Assembly (NCBI GenBank): GCA_030267325.1
Contig: JAJDJS010000021.1
Coordinates: 1-43,903, forward strand
Reading direction: 5' to 3'
Source: Desulfosarcina sp. OttesenSCG-928-A07
GTDB lineage: Bacteria > Desulfobacterota > Desulfobacteria > Desulfobacterales > Desulfosarcinaceae
Length of the DNA stretch: 43,903 bases
Within the stretch, counting starts at the first letter, position 1. Each line of letters starts with the position of its first letter. A program made the position numbers and the translations under genes. A model generated the notes under the pieces. It did not search any database. It was not told the DNA's origin and saw nothing but the letters and a program-made list of their open reading frames with translations. Shown here one piece after another: positions 18,571-26,452 of the stretch.

Positions 18571-18599
18571 TTGACGAATAATTTCTTTATAATTATGGT
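18571..18599 (+). promoter_or_regulatory. Sigma-70-like promoter of the ACT/dehydratase operon
   Basis: TTGACG (18571-18576) and TATGGT (18594-18599) are separated by 17 nt, about 120 nt upstream of the ACT-domain start codon. It lies in strongly AT-rich DNA, which would also suit Lrp-type binding. Confidence 0.45.
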
Positions 18600-18717
18600 T
18601 AAATTCAAATTTAACTTATTTAATTCTGAAATTATTCCGATTCATCTAATTTTTAAATTCGTTCCAGATGGATGAGGACGGATTTCAATTTTAACCCCAA
18701 GGAGGAGAAACGCTGCC

Positions 18718-19161
18718 ATGAATCTCAAGCAAATTGTTGTTTCCATCGAAAATTCTCCAAATCGGCTTTACCGGGTCATCAAGGCCATGGGCGATGCCGG
18801 CATCAACCTGCGGGCCATGAATTTGGTGGACACCGGCGCATTTGGCCAGCTTCGTTTACTGGTCTCGGATGTGGTCAAGGCCAGAAAAATTCTGATGGAA
18901 ATGAACATTCCCGCCTTTGTCAACACGGTGGTTGCCGCTGAAATTGAAGACAAGCCCGGCAGCCTGGCCGGTATTCTGAAGCCCCTGATGGAAGCCGACA
19001 TCCGCATTGAATTTATGTATGCCTACACCGGCGGAACCGGTGCGGGGCAGGCAGTGATGATTTTCCGGTTTTCAGACAATGACCGGGCTGCGGATGTGCT
19101 GCGGGACCACGGGGTCAGAATCCTCGACGCCCAGACCTTTAATATTACCGAATCCGAGTAA
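18718..19161 (+). CDS. Tandem ACT-domain protein, probable amino-acid sensor
   Basis: A 147-residue protein made of two ACT domains: about 1-70 (QIVVSIENSPNRLYRVIKAM...LRLLVSD) and about 72-140 (AAEIEDKPGSLAGILKPLMEADIRIEFMYAYT). No catalytic domain is present. ACT domains bind amino acids and regulate linked enzymes. The stand-alone pair is often seen beside aryl-acid CoA ligases and IorAB in anaerobes, which fits this context. The start follows AAGGAGGAG. It is the first gene of a probable operon running to 25590; the next gene starts 17 nt downstream. Confidence 0.9.
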   Translation: MNLKQIVVSIENSPNRLYRVIKAMGDAGINLRAMNLVDTGAFGQLRLLVSDVVKARKILMEMNIPAFVNTVVAAEIEDKPGSLAGILKPLMEADIRIEFMYAYTGGTGAGQAVMIFRFSDNDRAADVLRDHGVRILDAQTFNITESE

Positions 19162-19178
19162 AACACCGGGAGGCACAT

Positions 19179-20138
19179 ATGAATACGTCCAGATCAGGTA
19201 AAACCCGACATTACGGCATCATCGGCGCCGGACCGGTGGGATGCATTGTGGCCGCGTTTTTGGCCCGGGGCGGCCACAAAGTCACCTTATGCGACATTGT
19301 TCCCGAACTGGTGGATACGGCCAGAGAGCGGGGCATCATTATTGAGGGGGCTGAAAATCTGACCCAGAAGATTTCCCATACCTGCACCCAGATGGAAGAT
19401 CTGATGGATGCGCGTCCGGATGCGGTGTTTATCTGCGTTAAGGCCCAGGCCATGCCGCTGATTTCTTCAGCTCTCGGAGATATCTACAAGGAAGGCATCA
19501 GCATGGTCAGCTGGCAGAACGGCATTGATACAGAATACGACCTTGTGAATGTCCTTGGAAAAGAACCGGTGATGCGGGCTGTGGTGAACTGGGGCAGCGG
19601 ATTTCTGGCCCCGGCCCATGTGACCATGCCGTTTCATCATCCGCCCCATTATATTCAGGAACTTGATGCCAAAAGCCGGGATGCCGCCCTTCAGATCGCC
19701 GACGATCTCACGGCTTCCGGTCTGCCCACTGTGCACACCGACCAGATTACGCCCATGGTGTGGCGAAAAAGCGTGATGAATGCCTCCATGAGTCCGGTCT
19801 GCGCGGCAACGGGCCTGACCATGGCCCAGGCCATGAATGATCCCATCACCTTTGGCGTGGTGGACGGTCTGCTCAAGGAATGCCTGGCCGTGGCCCGCGG
19901 CAATGAAATTCTTCTGGGCTGGGATTACTACCAGGCTGCCGTGGATTACCTCAGCCACGCGGGCAACCACAAGCCGTCCATGCTCATGGACATTGAGGCC
20001 GGCCGGCGCACGGAAATCGACTACATCAACGGCAAGGTGGTGGCCTACGGCATCCGGGCCGGCGTGGCGACCCCGTACAACACGACCATCCGCTCGCTGA
20101 TCAAAGGAAAAGAATTCAGCATGGAAAGTCGTCGTTAG
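19179..20138 (+). CDS. Ketopantoate reductase-family 2-oxo acid dehydrogenase
   Basis: The 319-residue protein has an N-terminal Rossmann fold with GAGPVG (16-21) and the ApbA/PanE C-terminal helical domain. The catalytic Lys is Lys197 in MVWRKSVMN, followed by Asn201. The second Asn of true ketopantoate reductases is replaced (Ser205 in SMSPVCA), so the substrate may differ from ketopantoate. In this operon, reduction of an amino-acid-derived 2-oxo acid to a 2-hydroxy acid would feed the dehydratase-like gene downstream; that is inference. Its ribosome binding site is GGGAGG. Confidence 0.8.
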   Translation: MNTSRSGKTRHYGIIGAGPVGCIVAAFLARGGHKVTLCDIVPELVDTARERGIIIEGAENLTQKISHTCTQMEDLMDARPDAVFICVKAQAMPLISSALGDIYKEGISMVSWQNGIDTEYDLVNVLGKEPVMRAVVNWGSGFLAPAHVTMPFHHPPHYIQELDAKSRDAALQIADDLTASGLPTVHTDQITPMVWRKSVMNASMSPVCAATGLTMAQAMNDPITFGVVDGLLKECLAVARGNEILLGWDYYQAAVDYLSHAGNHKPSMLMDIEAGRRTEIDYINGKVVAYGIRAGVATPYNTTIRSLIKGKEFSMESRR

Positions 20139-20189
20139 CTTCTGGCCGTCAGATTCTGCTGGCAAAACCTGTGCGGGAGACCTTTTTTT

Positions 20190-20990
20190 ATGACCCAAAC
20201 CGATTCAAAACCGATTTTTGCCGGTGTGGATGTGGGATCTTCCCACACCAAGGTGGCGATTGTGGATGCGGCGGGAAATCTTCTCGGCCATGGCATCCAG
20301 CGGTCGGGCCTGGATTTTTCCGCCACCGCCAATGCCTGTATGGCCGAAGCCCTCAAACTGGCCGGCTGTGGTCCTGAAGATGTAACACGATGTATTTCAA
20401 CCGGTTACGGTCGTCATAACGTGGCGTTTGCCACGGGAAACCGGACAGAAATCGGCTGTCATGCGGGGTGCTGTCACTTTTACTTCCCAGAAGCCATTAC
20501 GGTCATTGATATCGGCGGCCAGGACAACAAAATCATCAAGCTGGATGAACACGGCAGGCGCATCAGCTTTAAACTGAACCGCAAATGCGCGGCTGGCACC
20601 GGCGCGTTTCTGGAAGAAATGTCCACCCGCCTTGGCATCGGACTTGCCGACATGGATGCGCTTTCCCGAAAATCCACGGAAATCATCACTATCGGCAGTT
20701 ATTGCACGGTGTTCAGCGCAACAGAAGTACTGGAATACATCCGCCACGGCAAAAAGCCGGAAGATATTGTCCGGGGACTTTATGTGTCTGTTATCCGGCG
20801 AATTCTGGAAATGGATGCATTGACGGACCATGTGGTGATGACCGGCGGCGTGGTGGCCCATCATCCGCATCTGGTGCGCCTTGCTGAAGAAATAACCGGA
20901 AGGCCGATCCGCACCCCGCCGTTTCCCCAACTGGCCGGGGCCATGGGCGCTGCGCTTCAAGCCAGAGACAAGGGGAATGGTGAAAAGTGA
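20190..20990 (+). CDS. ATP-dependent activator of 2-hydroxyacyl-CoA dehydratase family (HgdC/FldI/BcrAD-like)
   Basis: This 266-residue ASKHA-fold ATPase has phosphate-binding loops DVGSSHTK (14-21) and VIDIGGQDNK (105-114). The two Cys that hold the inter-subunit 4Fe-4S cluster in HgdC are present: Cys133 in KCAAGTGAFLE and Cys172 in SYCTVFSATEV. Family members are homodimers that couple ATP hydrolysis to delivery of one low-potential electron to an iron-sulfur partner protein. The likely partner is encoded 174 nt downstream. The ATG at 20190 follows GGGAGA. Length matches the one-domain activators. Confidence 0.92.
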   Translation: MTQTDSKPIFAGVDVGSSHTKVAIVDAAGNLLGHGIQRSGLDFSATANACMAEALKLAGCGPEDVTRCISTGYGRHNVAFATGNRTEIGCHAGCCHFYFPEAITVIDIGGQDNKIIKLDEHGRRISFKLNRKCAAGTGAFLEEMSTRLGIGLADMDALSRKSTEIITIGSYCTVFSATEVLEYIRHGKKPEDIVRGLYVSVIRRILEMDALTDHVVMTGGVVAHHPHLVRLAEEITGRPIRTPPFPQLAGAMGAALQARDKGNGEK

Positions 20991-21030
20991 AGGGTGAAGG
21001 ATGAAGGATGAAGAACGTTTCCCCTTCTCT

Positions 21031-21098
21031 CCCCAGGTGATCTTTTGGGGAGAAGAGGCTGCTCATTTTCTCCCTCTCCACCCTTTGGGGGGAGAGGG
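21031..21098. repeat. Two adjacent REP-like hairpins
   Basis: TCTCCCC/GGGGAGA (about 21031-21056) and CCCTCTCC/GGAGAGGG (21072-21098) form two stem-loops between the activator and its partner gene. Upstream lie short imperfect repeats of ATGAAGG (about 20984-21012). The second hairpin shares CCCTCTCCACCCTTTGGG with the one at 14725. These may be mobile palindromes that adjust expression within the operon. Confidence 0.65.
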
Positions 21099-21164
21099 CG
21101 GGGTGAGGGGGCGTAAAATCAGACATCATCCTTACTGAAAGATGAAAACAGGAGCGTTTCCATC

Positions 21165-22415
21165 ATGAATCAGAAGAAAAAACCGGTATTAAGACGTCTT
21201 GAATCCGCAAAACAGCTCTCGCAGTTCATGGCGGACTATTACCACGCCCTGAATGCAGCGGACCAGTCCGGAAAAGAGAAAATCGCCTGGTGCACCAGTG
21301 TGGGGCCGGCTGAACTTTTGCGGGGCATGGGATACCAGATTTACTTTCCCGAAACCCATTCCGCCATGCTGGGTGCCACCCGCATGGCAACGGATCTCAT
21401 TCCCACAGCAACCGCCATGGGCTACTCACCGGAGATCTGCTCTTATCTCACTGCTGACATCGGCGCCTTTGTCAAGGGCATCACGCCCCTGTCAAAGGCT
21501 TTTCCCGGCATCGACCATGTGCCAAGGCCCGATATTCTGGTCTACAACACCAACCAGTGCCGGGATGTCCAGGACTGGTTTGCCTGGTATGGCAGCAAAT
21601 TCAACGTGCCGGTGGTCGGTATCCAGTCCCACCGGTCCGTGGGCGAGATTTCAGATGCCCATATCCGCTCCATTGCCACCCAGATCGAAAATCTCGTGGA
21701 GCCCCTTGAACGCGTGGCCGGCCAAAAGCTTGACATGGATGCCTTTAAAAATGCGGTGGGATTATCCCGCACCTGCTCGGATTTGTGGGAAAAATGCCTT
21801 GCCACCGCATCGGCCCGTCCGTCTCCCCTGACTTTTTTTGACGCCAACACCCTCATGGGACCGGCGGTGGTGGGCCGAGGCACCCAGAAAGCGGTGGATG
21901 TCTATAAAGTACTGCTGGAAGAACTGGAATCCCGCGTGGCGGCCGGAGAAGGCGCCCTGGTGAATGAAGAAAAATACCGTCTGTACTGGGACGGCATGCC
22001 GGTATGGGGGCGTCTGGGTATGCATTCCACGATGATTGCCGAACTGGGCGCCAACGTGGTTGCCTCCACCTATTGCAGCAGTTGGATCTTCTCGGCCCTT
22101 GATGAAAGTGATCCTTTCACCAGCATGGCCCGGGCCTATACCGAGCTGTTCATCACCCGGGACGATGCGTTCAAGGAAGACTATATCCGGAACAAACTCG
22201 CATTTTTCGGGTGCGATGGTGTGATTTACCACAATGCCCGTACCTGTCCCAACAACACCAATTGTCTGTACGGCATGCCAAAACGGCTTCAGTCAACAAC
22301 AGGAATTCCATTTGTGGTCATTGACGGGGACTTAAACGACCTGCGGTGTGTGTCGGACGAGCAAACCCGGACCCATGTGGAAGCATTTATCGAACAACTG
22401 GAAGAAAGTCGATAA
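21165..22415 (+). CDS. 2-hydroxyacyl-CoA dehydratase D-component-like Fe-S protein (HgdB/BcrC superfamily), single subunit
   Basis: A 416-residue member of the HgdB/FldB/BcrB superfamily. It has ten Cys: 43, 92, 132, 204, 211, 304, 350, 361, 367 and 395. Classical dehydratases use two different subunits, each holding one 4Fe-4S cluster with about three Cys. Here only one subunit gene is present, and Cys-rich regions occur in both halves (Cys43/92/132 and Cys304/350/361/367, including CPNNTNC). That would be enough for the double-cubane-cluster proteins, homodimers also driven by an ATP-dependent activator. Dehydratase, CoA-ester reductase or double-cubane reductase are therefore all possible. 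It is 10 nt upstream of a CoA ligase gene, which favours a CoA-linked role. Confidence 0.8.
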   Translation: MNQKKKPVLRRLESAKQLSQFMADYYHALNAADQSGKEKIAWCTSVGPAELLRGMGYQIYFPETHSAMLGATRMATDLIPTATAMGYSPEICSYLTADIGAFVKGITPLSKAFPGIDHVPRPDILVYNTNQCRDVQDWFAWYGSKFNVPVVGIQSHRSVGEISDAHIRSIATQIENLVEPLERVAGQKLDMDAFKNAVGLSRTCSDLWEKCLATASARPSPLTFFDANTLMGPAVVGRGTQKAVDVYKVLLEELESRVAAGEGALVNEEKYRLYWDGMPVWGRLGMHSTMIAELGANVVASTYCSSWIFSALDESDPFTSMARAYTELFITRDDAFKEDYIRNKLAFFGCDGVIYHNARTCPNNTNCLYGMPKRLQSTTGIPFVVIDGDLNDLRCVSDEQTRTHVEAFIEQLEESR

Positions 22416-22425
22416 GGAGGTGACC

Positions 22426-23982
22426 GTGGCAAACTGGATGAACCTGGGCCAGCAGGTAAAAGTCAACGCAAGAAGGTATGCGACCAAACTGGCACTGAAG
22501 GATGCACAGCGCAGTTACACCTATGCTGAAGTGAATGAACGGGTGAACCGGCTGGCCCACGGGCTTTTGGGGCTGGGTCTCAAAAAAGGCGACAAGGTGG
22601 CGATCTTTACAGATAACTGCATTGAAATCATTGAGCTTTATCTGGCCACCGCCAAAACCGGGATAGTGATTGTGCCCATCAACTTCCGGCTGGTGGGACA
22701 GGAAGTGGAGTACATTGTAAACAACGCCGATGCCAAGGCCATGGTTGTGGAAGCCCAGTTCACCGGCGTGATTGATCCGATCCGGAAGAATCTCAAAAAC
22801 ATTCCTTCGGATCATTATGTGGTGGTGGGCGAAAAAGCGGACGGGTATGTGCCCTATGATGCCTTTATCGCCGGAAAACCAGACACCGAGCCCCATGGGG
22901 AAGTTCTTCCGGAAGATGCGTGGATTCTGATTTATACGTCCGGCACCACCGGAAAACCCAAAGGCGTGATCCGGTCCCACCGGTCCCACATTGCCTTTTA
23001 CCTGATCAACGGTCTTGATATGGGATTTGGTGAGGATGATTACTGCCTCAACATCATGCCCCTGTGCCACATCAACTCCACGTTTTACACCTTTACCTTT
23101 CTTTATATCGGGGCATCGGTTTACATCCACCCGTCCCTTTTCTTCCGCGCGCCGGATCTGCTGCGCATTGTGGAAGCCGAACGCATTACGTTCATCTCCC
23201 TGATTCCCACCCATTACAACCTGATCCTTACGGTGGATGAAGAAAACCGGGGCCGGGATGTCAGCTCCATCCGAAAGCTGCTCTGTTCCTCCGCACCGGT
23301 GCGGCGTCAGATGAAACAGGAGATCATGGCCTTTTTTCCCAATGCCGAGCTTTATGAAACCTATGGCTCCACCGAGGCCGGCTCGGTTACCGGACTCAAG
23401 CCCAAAGACCAGATGAAACGGGCCGGCTCCATTGGAAAGGAAGTATTGGGAACCGATTTTGTCCGGCTCCTGGATATTGAGGGAAATGATGTTCCCGTGG
23501 GAGAGGTGGGCGAGATTTACTCCAAGGGTCCCATGCTGTTTGACGGGTACTACAAACTCCCTGAAAAAACCGCATCTGTGTTTAAAGACGGGTGGTTTTC
23601 CGCCGGCGACATGGGAAGACGGGATGATGAGGGATACTTTTACATTGTGGACCGCAAGGACAACATGATCATCACCGGCGGTGAAAATGTCTACCCCAGC
23701 GAAGTGGAAGAAGTGGTGGGCAGCCATGTGGATGTGTTTGACTGCGCCTGCATCGGTGTTCCAGACGAAAAGTGGGGAGAGAAAATCGTGGCAGTGGTGA
23801 CGCTTAAAGCTGGTGTGGAGAAAACTGCCGCCACGTCAGACGCCATTCAGGCGATGTGCCGGGAAAAACTGGCGGCCTACAAGCGTCCCAAGGATGTGAT
23901 TTTTATTCAAAGCGAGGAAATGCCCCGCACGGCAACAGGAAAGATTCTGCACCGCAAACTCAGGGAACGGTATTTTGCCTAA
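22426..23982 (+). CDS. AMP-forming acyl/aryl-CoA ligase 1
   Basis: ANL-superfamily ligase: an organic acid plus ATP and CoA gives acyl-CoA, AMP and PPi. Motifs are the P-loop IYTSGTTGKPKGV (169-181), ETYGSTEAG, the hinge/A8 block GWFSAGDMG...YFYIVDRKDNMI and the C-terminal catalytic Lys in PRTATGKILHRKL. The start is GTG at 22426, directly behind AAGGAGGT with about 5 nt spacing; the frame is open further upstream but would overlap the previous gene without a binding site. The resulting protein is 518 residues, normal for the family. Substrate specificity cannot be read directly. Confidence 0.9.
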   Translation: MANWMNLGQQVKVNARRYATKLALKDAQRSYTYAEVNERVNRLAHGLLGLGLKKGDKVAIFTDNCIEIIELYLATAKTGIVIVPINFRLVGQEVEYIVNNADAKAMVVEAQFTGVIDPIRKNLKNIPSDHYVVVGEKADGYVPYDAFIAGKPDTEPHGEVLPEDAWILIYTSGTTGKPKGVIRSHRSHIAFYLINGLDMGFGEDDYCLNIMPLCHINSTFYTFTFLYIGASVYIHPSLFFRAPDLLRIVEAERITFISLIPTHYNLILTVDEENRGRDVSSIRKLLCSSAPVRRQMKQEIMAFFPNAELYETYGSTEAGSVTGLKPKDQMKRAGSIGKEVLGTDFVRLLDIEGNDVPVGEVGEIYSKGPMLFDGYYKLPEKTASVFKDGWFSAGDMGRRDDEGYFYIVDRKDNMIITGGENVYPSEVEEVVGSHVDVFDCACIGVPDEKWGEKIVAVVTLKAGVEKTAATSDAIQAMCREKLAAYKRPKDVIFIQSEEMPRTATGKILHRKLRERYFA

Positions 23983-24009
23983 AAACCCTCACAAGGAGGA
24001 TATCAGACC

Positions 24010-25590
24010 ATGAATTATTCAGCCTATGCATCCATTCACGCCCGTCATATTCCTGAAAAAATATGTTTGATCGAACGTACCCCGTCCACGGGGATTCGCC
24101 GGACCCTGACCTGGAAAGCCTTCAATGACGCCATCAACCGCACGGCCAATTATTTGGCTAAAGAATGCAGCGTCAAACACGGCGAGTATGTGATGCATCT
24201 TCAGAACAACTCTCTGGAATGGCTTGTCACCTACTTTGCCATCATTCGCTTGGGGGCCATTGTCATCCCGCTGAACTTCCGGTTTGAAAGCCGGGATGTG
24301 CTTTATGCAGCGGGTGTCTGCCCGCCCAAGGTGCTTATTCTGGGAAGTGAATTTCTCAAGGTGGTGCAGCCAATCCAGGACAAATTGAACTCCGTTGAAA
24401 AGTATATCTGTGTGGGATCGTCTGTTCCGGAAGATATGATTGACTACCGGGTTGTCGATGCCTGGCCCGATGCATCGGATGCGCTGGTGGATGTGGAGAT
24501 AGAGCACGATCTGGCCATGATGTTCACCTCCGGCACCACGGGAAATCCCAAACCCGTGGTTCATACCCACTTTTCGCTGAACAGCACGGCAACCGGCAAC
24601 GGCATGACCTATTTTGTCCATAAAAACGACAATTATCTGGTATTTCTGCCGCTTTTTCACAGCGGCACCATGTTTCTGTGGGCCCCGTTTTATGCCACGG
24701 GCGCCACGGGTACGCTGCTTCGGGAATTTAACAAACCCCAGTATATCGTTGAGGCCATTGCGGAAGAAAAATGCACGGACATGCTGTTTGTGGTTCCGGT
24801 TGCCATCATGATCCTGGGGGCTATCGAAAACGGCACCCTGAAGCTTTCGGAGTATGATCTGTCTGCCTGGCGGTACATGGAAATCGGGGCCCAGCCCGTT
24901 CCCTTTGACATCATGAAAAAGCTGGTGGAGACCCTGCCCTGCGGCGTATCCAATATTTACGGCATTACCGAGGGCGGCGGCGGCGGTACGTTCAACCTGT
25001 ATCCGGAAGATGTGCTGAGAAAACCCGGCTCCATCGGAAAACCCACCTTTGGCGTGGAAGCCAAAATTCTGGAATATGACGGCACCGAGCTGCCTGCCGG
25101 CAAGGTTGGCGAGCTGGTTTTCAGGACCAGCCGCATGATGAAGGCCTACCACAAAAATCCTGAACTGACGGAATCCGTGCTCAAAAACGGTTGGCTCAAA
25201 ACCGGGGATCTGCTCCGAACCGATGAGGAAGGGTATTTTTACATTGTGGACCGGGCCAAGGACATGATTACCAGCGGCGGCGAAAATATCTACCCTGTGG
25301 AAATTGAAGACGCCCTGATGGATCATCCGGATATCGAAGATGTGGCCTGTATCGGCTATCCCGATGACCGGCTGGTGGAAATCGTCATGGCCGTGGTTCA
25401 GCTCAAACCCGGAAAAACCATGACCGAAGAAGAATTCATCGCCTATGCCAAAACCAAAATGGCCACCTACAAGGTGCCCCGAAAAGTGGTGTTTGATCCG
25501 GTTCCCCGCAGCGCCACCGGAAAAGTGATGAAACCCATCATCCGGGAAAAATACACAGGCCGGCGTCAGGCGTTCAAAAGTCTGAGCTGA
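24010..25590 (+). CDS. AMP-forming acyl/aryl-CoA ligase 2
   Basis: A second ANL-superfamily ligase of 526 residues, only moderately similar to its neighbour. Motifs are FTSGTTGNPKPVVHTH (172-187), NIYGITEGG, GWLKTGDLLR...YFYIVDRAKDMI and the catalytic Lys in RSATGKVMKPIIREKY. The usual Gly in the P-loop (PKGV) is Pro here (PKPV). The ATG follows AAGGAGGA, 27 nt after ligase 1. It is the last gene of the operon. Two non-identical ligases suggest activation of two different acids, for example substrate and product of a shared pathway. Confidence 0.9.
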   Translation: MNYSAYASIHARHIPEKICLIERTPSTGIRRTLTWKAFNDAINRTANYLAKECSVKHGEYVMHLQNNSLEWLVTYFAIIRLGAIVIPLNFRFESRDVLYAAGVCPPKVLILGSEFLKVVQPIQDKLNSVEKYICVGSSVPEDMIDYRVVDAWPDASDALVDVEIEHDLAMMFTSGTTGNPKPVVHTHFSLNSTATGNGMTYFVHKNDNYLVFLPLFHSGTMFLWAPFYATGATGTLLREFNKPQYIVEAIAEEKCTDMLFVVPVAIMILGAIENGTLKLSEYDLSAWRYMEIGAQPVPFDIMKKLVETLPCGVSNIYGITEGGGGGTFNLYPEDVLRKPGSIGKPTFGVEAKILEYDGTELPAGKVGELVFRTSRMMKAYHKNPELTESVLKNGWLKTGDLLRTDEEGYFYIVDRAKDMITSGGENIYPVEIEDALMDHPDIEDVACIGYPDDRLVEIVMAVVQLKPGKTMTEEEFIAYAKTKMATYKVPRKVVFDPVPRSATGKVMKPIIREKYTGRRQAFKSLS

Positions 25591-25906
25591 TCCTCATCAA
25601 ATGATCGTTTAAATACAGAAAACTCCGTTGTCATGAGAAAACAGCTCCCATTCTTTTCATGCCACGGAATTTCTTTGTTTCCATTCATCACCCTGTATGT
25701 CTTGTTCATATACCCGGAAATTTGATATGAGTCTGTCAGATACTGGATAGTGTGGTCGCGAGTTTGTAATACTTTGAAATCATTGAGTATTACCAAAATC
25801 GCGGGATTTTTCTTTCTGTAATAAATTCAAATCGTTATATTTCTTCAGGGGACACTATCGAAATAACCACCCTGTTTCCGACAACTCAACTGACAAGACC
25901 GATCTG
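25591..25906. other. 316-bp intergenic region with repeat copy B
   Basis: Between the ligase operon and cobU. Its right half is occupied by dispersed repeat copy B (25746-25859). No cobalamin riboswitch-like structure and no supported gene were seen. The cobU start codon lies 48 nt after the repeat, so the repeat itself may provide part of its promoter region. Confidence 0.5.
25746..25859 (+). repeat. Dispersed ~115-bp inverted-repeat-ended element, copy B
   Basis: It starts GATAGTGTGGTC and ends GGGGACACTATC, giving a perfect 8-bp terminal inverse (GATAGTGT/ACACTATC). The right third (GTAATAAATTCAAATCGTTA and the following TATTTCTT) is identical to copy A, while the left and middle parts are more diverged. 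There is no coding capacity and no obvious target duplication. Confidence 0.75.
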
Positions 25907-26452
25907 ATGCACTCAACCAATAAAATTCTGGTGCTGGGCGGATGCCGCAGCGGAAAAAGCAGTCATGCCCTTTCCCTTGCCGGTTCCATGGGAAAAAAAC
26001 GAATTTTTGTGGCCACCTGCGTTCCTTATGATGTGGAAATGACAGACCGGGTCCGGCACCACCAGCAAGAACGAGGTCAGGACTGGCACACCCTGGAGGT
26101 TCCCCTTGATCTTTCCGGCGTTATCAAAACCCACAGCCCACGATCCGATGTCATACTCATTGACTGCCTGACATTGTGGCTCAGCAACCTCTTGATGGAA
26201 AACGATTCTGTGGAGTGGATTCAAAAAGAAATCACCGCCCTGGCCCAGGCGGTAAAAGAAGCGCCAAAGTCGGTAGTGTTGGTTTCCAATGAAGTGGGCG
26301 CGGGCATTGTGCCGGAAAACCGGGTGGCCCGGCTGTATCGCGATCTGGCCGGATGGATGAACCAGGCCATGGCACGCGCCTGCAACCAGGTAATCTGGAC
26401 CGTTGCCGGAATTCCCGTCACCCTCAAGCCTTCTCCAGACAAAACCCCGTGA
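25907..26452 (+). CDS. cobU: Adenosylcobinamide kinase / adenosylcobinamide-phosphate guanylyltransferase
   Basis: The 181-residue bifunctional CobU/CobP enzyme phosphorylates adenosylcobinamide and transfers GMP to it during late cobalamin assembly. The P-loop GGCRSGKS (11-18) is intact and the guanylylated His lies in DRVRHHQQERGQDW (His51/His52). Also typical are ILIDCLTLWLSNLL and VSNEVGAGIVPENRVARLYRD. It stands alone, with no other cob gene nearby, and its last 29 nt overlap the end of modC on the opposite strand. Confidence 0.93.
   Translation: MHSTNKILVLGGCRSGKSSHALSLAGSMGKKRIFVATCVPYDVEMTDRVRHHQQERGQDWHTLEVPLDLSGVIKTHSPRSDVILIDCLTLWLSNLLMENDSVEWIQKEITALAQAVKEAPKSVVLVSNEVGAGIVPENRVARLYRDLAGWMNQAMARACNQVIWTVAGIPVTLKPSPDKTP

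Larger units (their letters stand above)
18069..18717. other. 649-bp intergenic region holding two repeat elements and a promoter
   Basis: Downstream of the Lrp gene are a small GC hairpin followed by T7 (about 18152-18174, possible terminator), dispersed repeat copy A (18216-18331), a second inverted-repeat element (18334-18431), then AT-rich DNA with a sigma-70-like promoter and the ribosome binding site AAGGAGGAG of the ACT gene. No protein-coding gene is supported here. Confidence 0.6.

Noticed and set aside
18571..18593. TTGACG with a nearby perfect TATAAT
   Set aside because: The spacing is only 11 nt, too short for sigma-70; TATGGT at 17 nt spacing is preferred.
25860..25906. Possible cobalamin riboswitch upstream of cobU
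   Set aside because: Only 47 nt separate the repeat element from the start codon and no B12-box-like sequence is seen.
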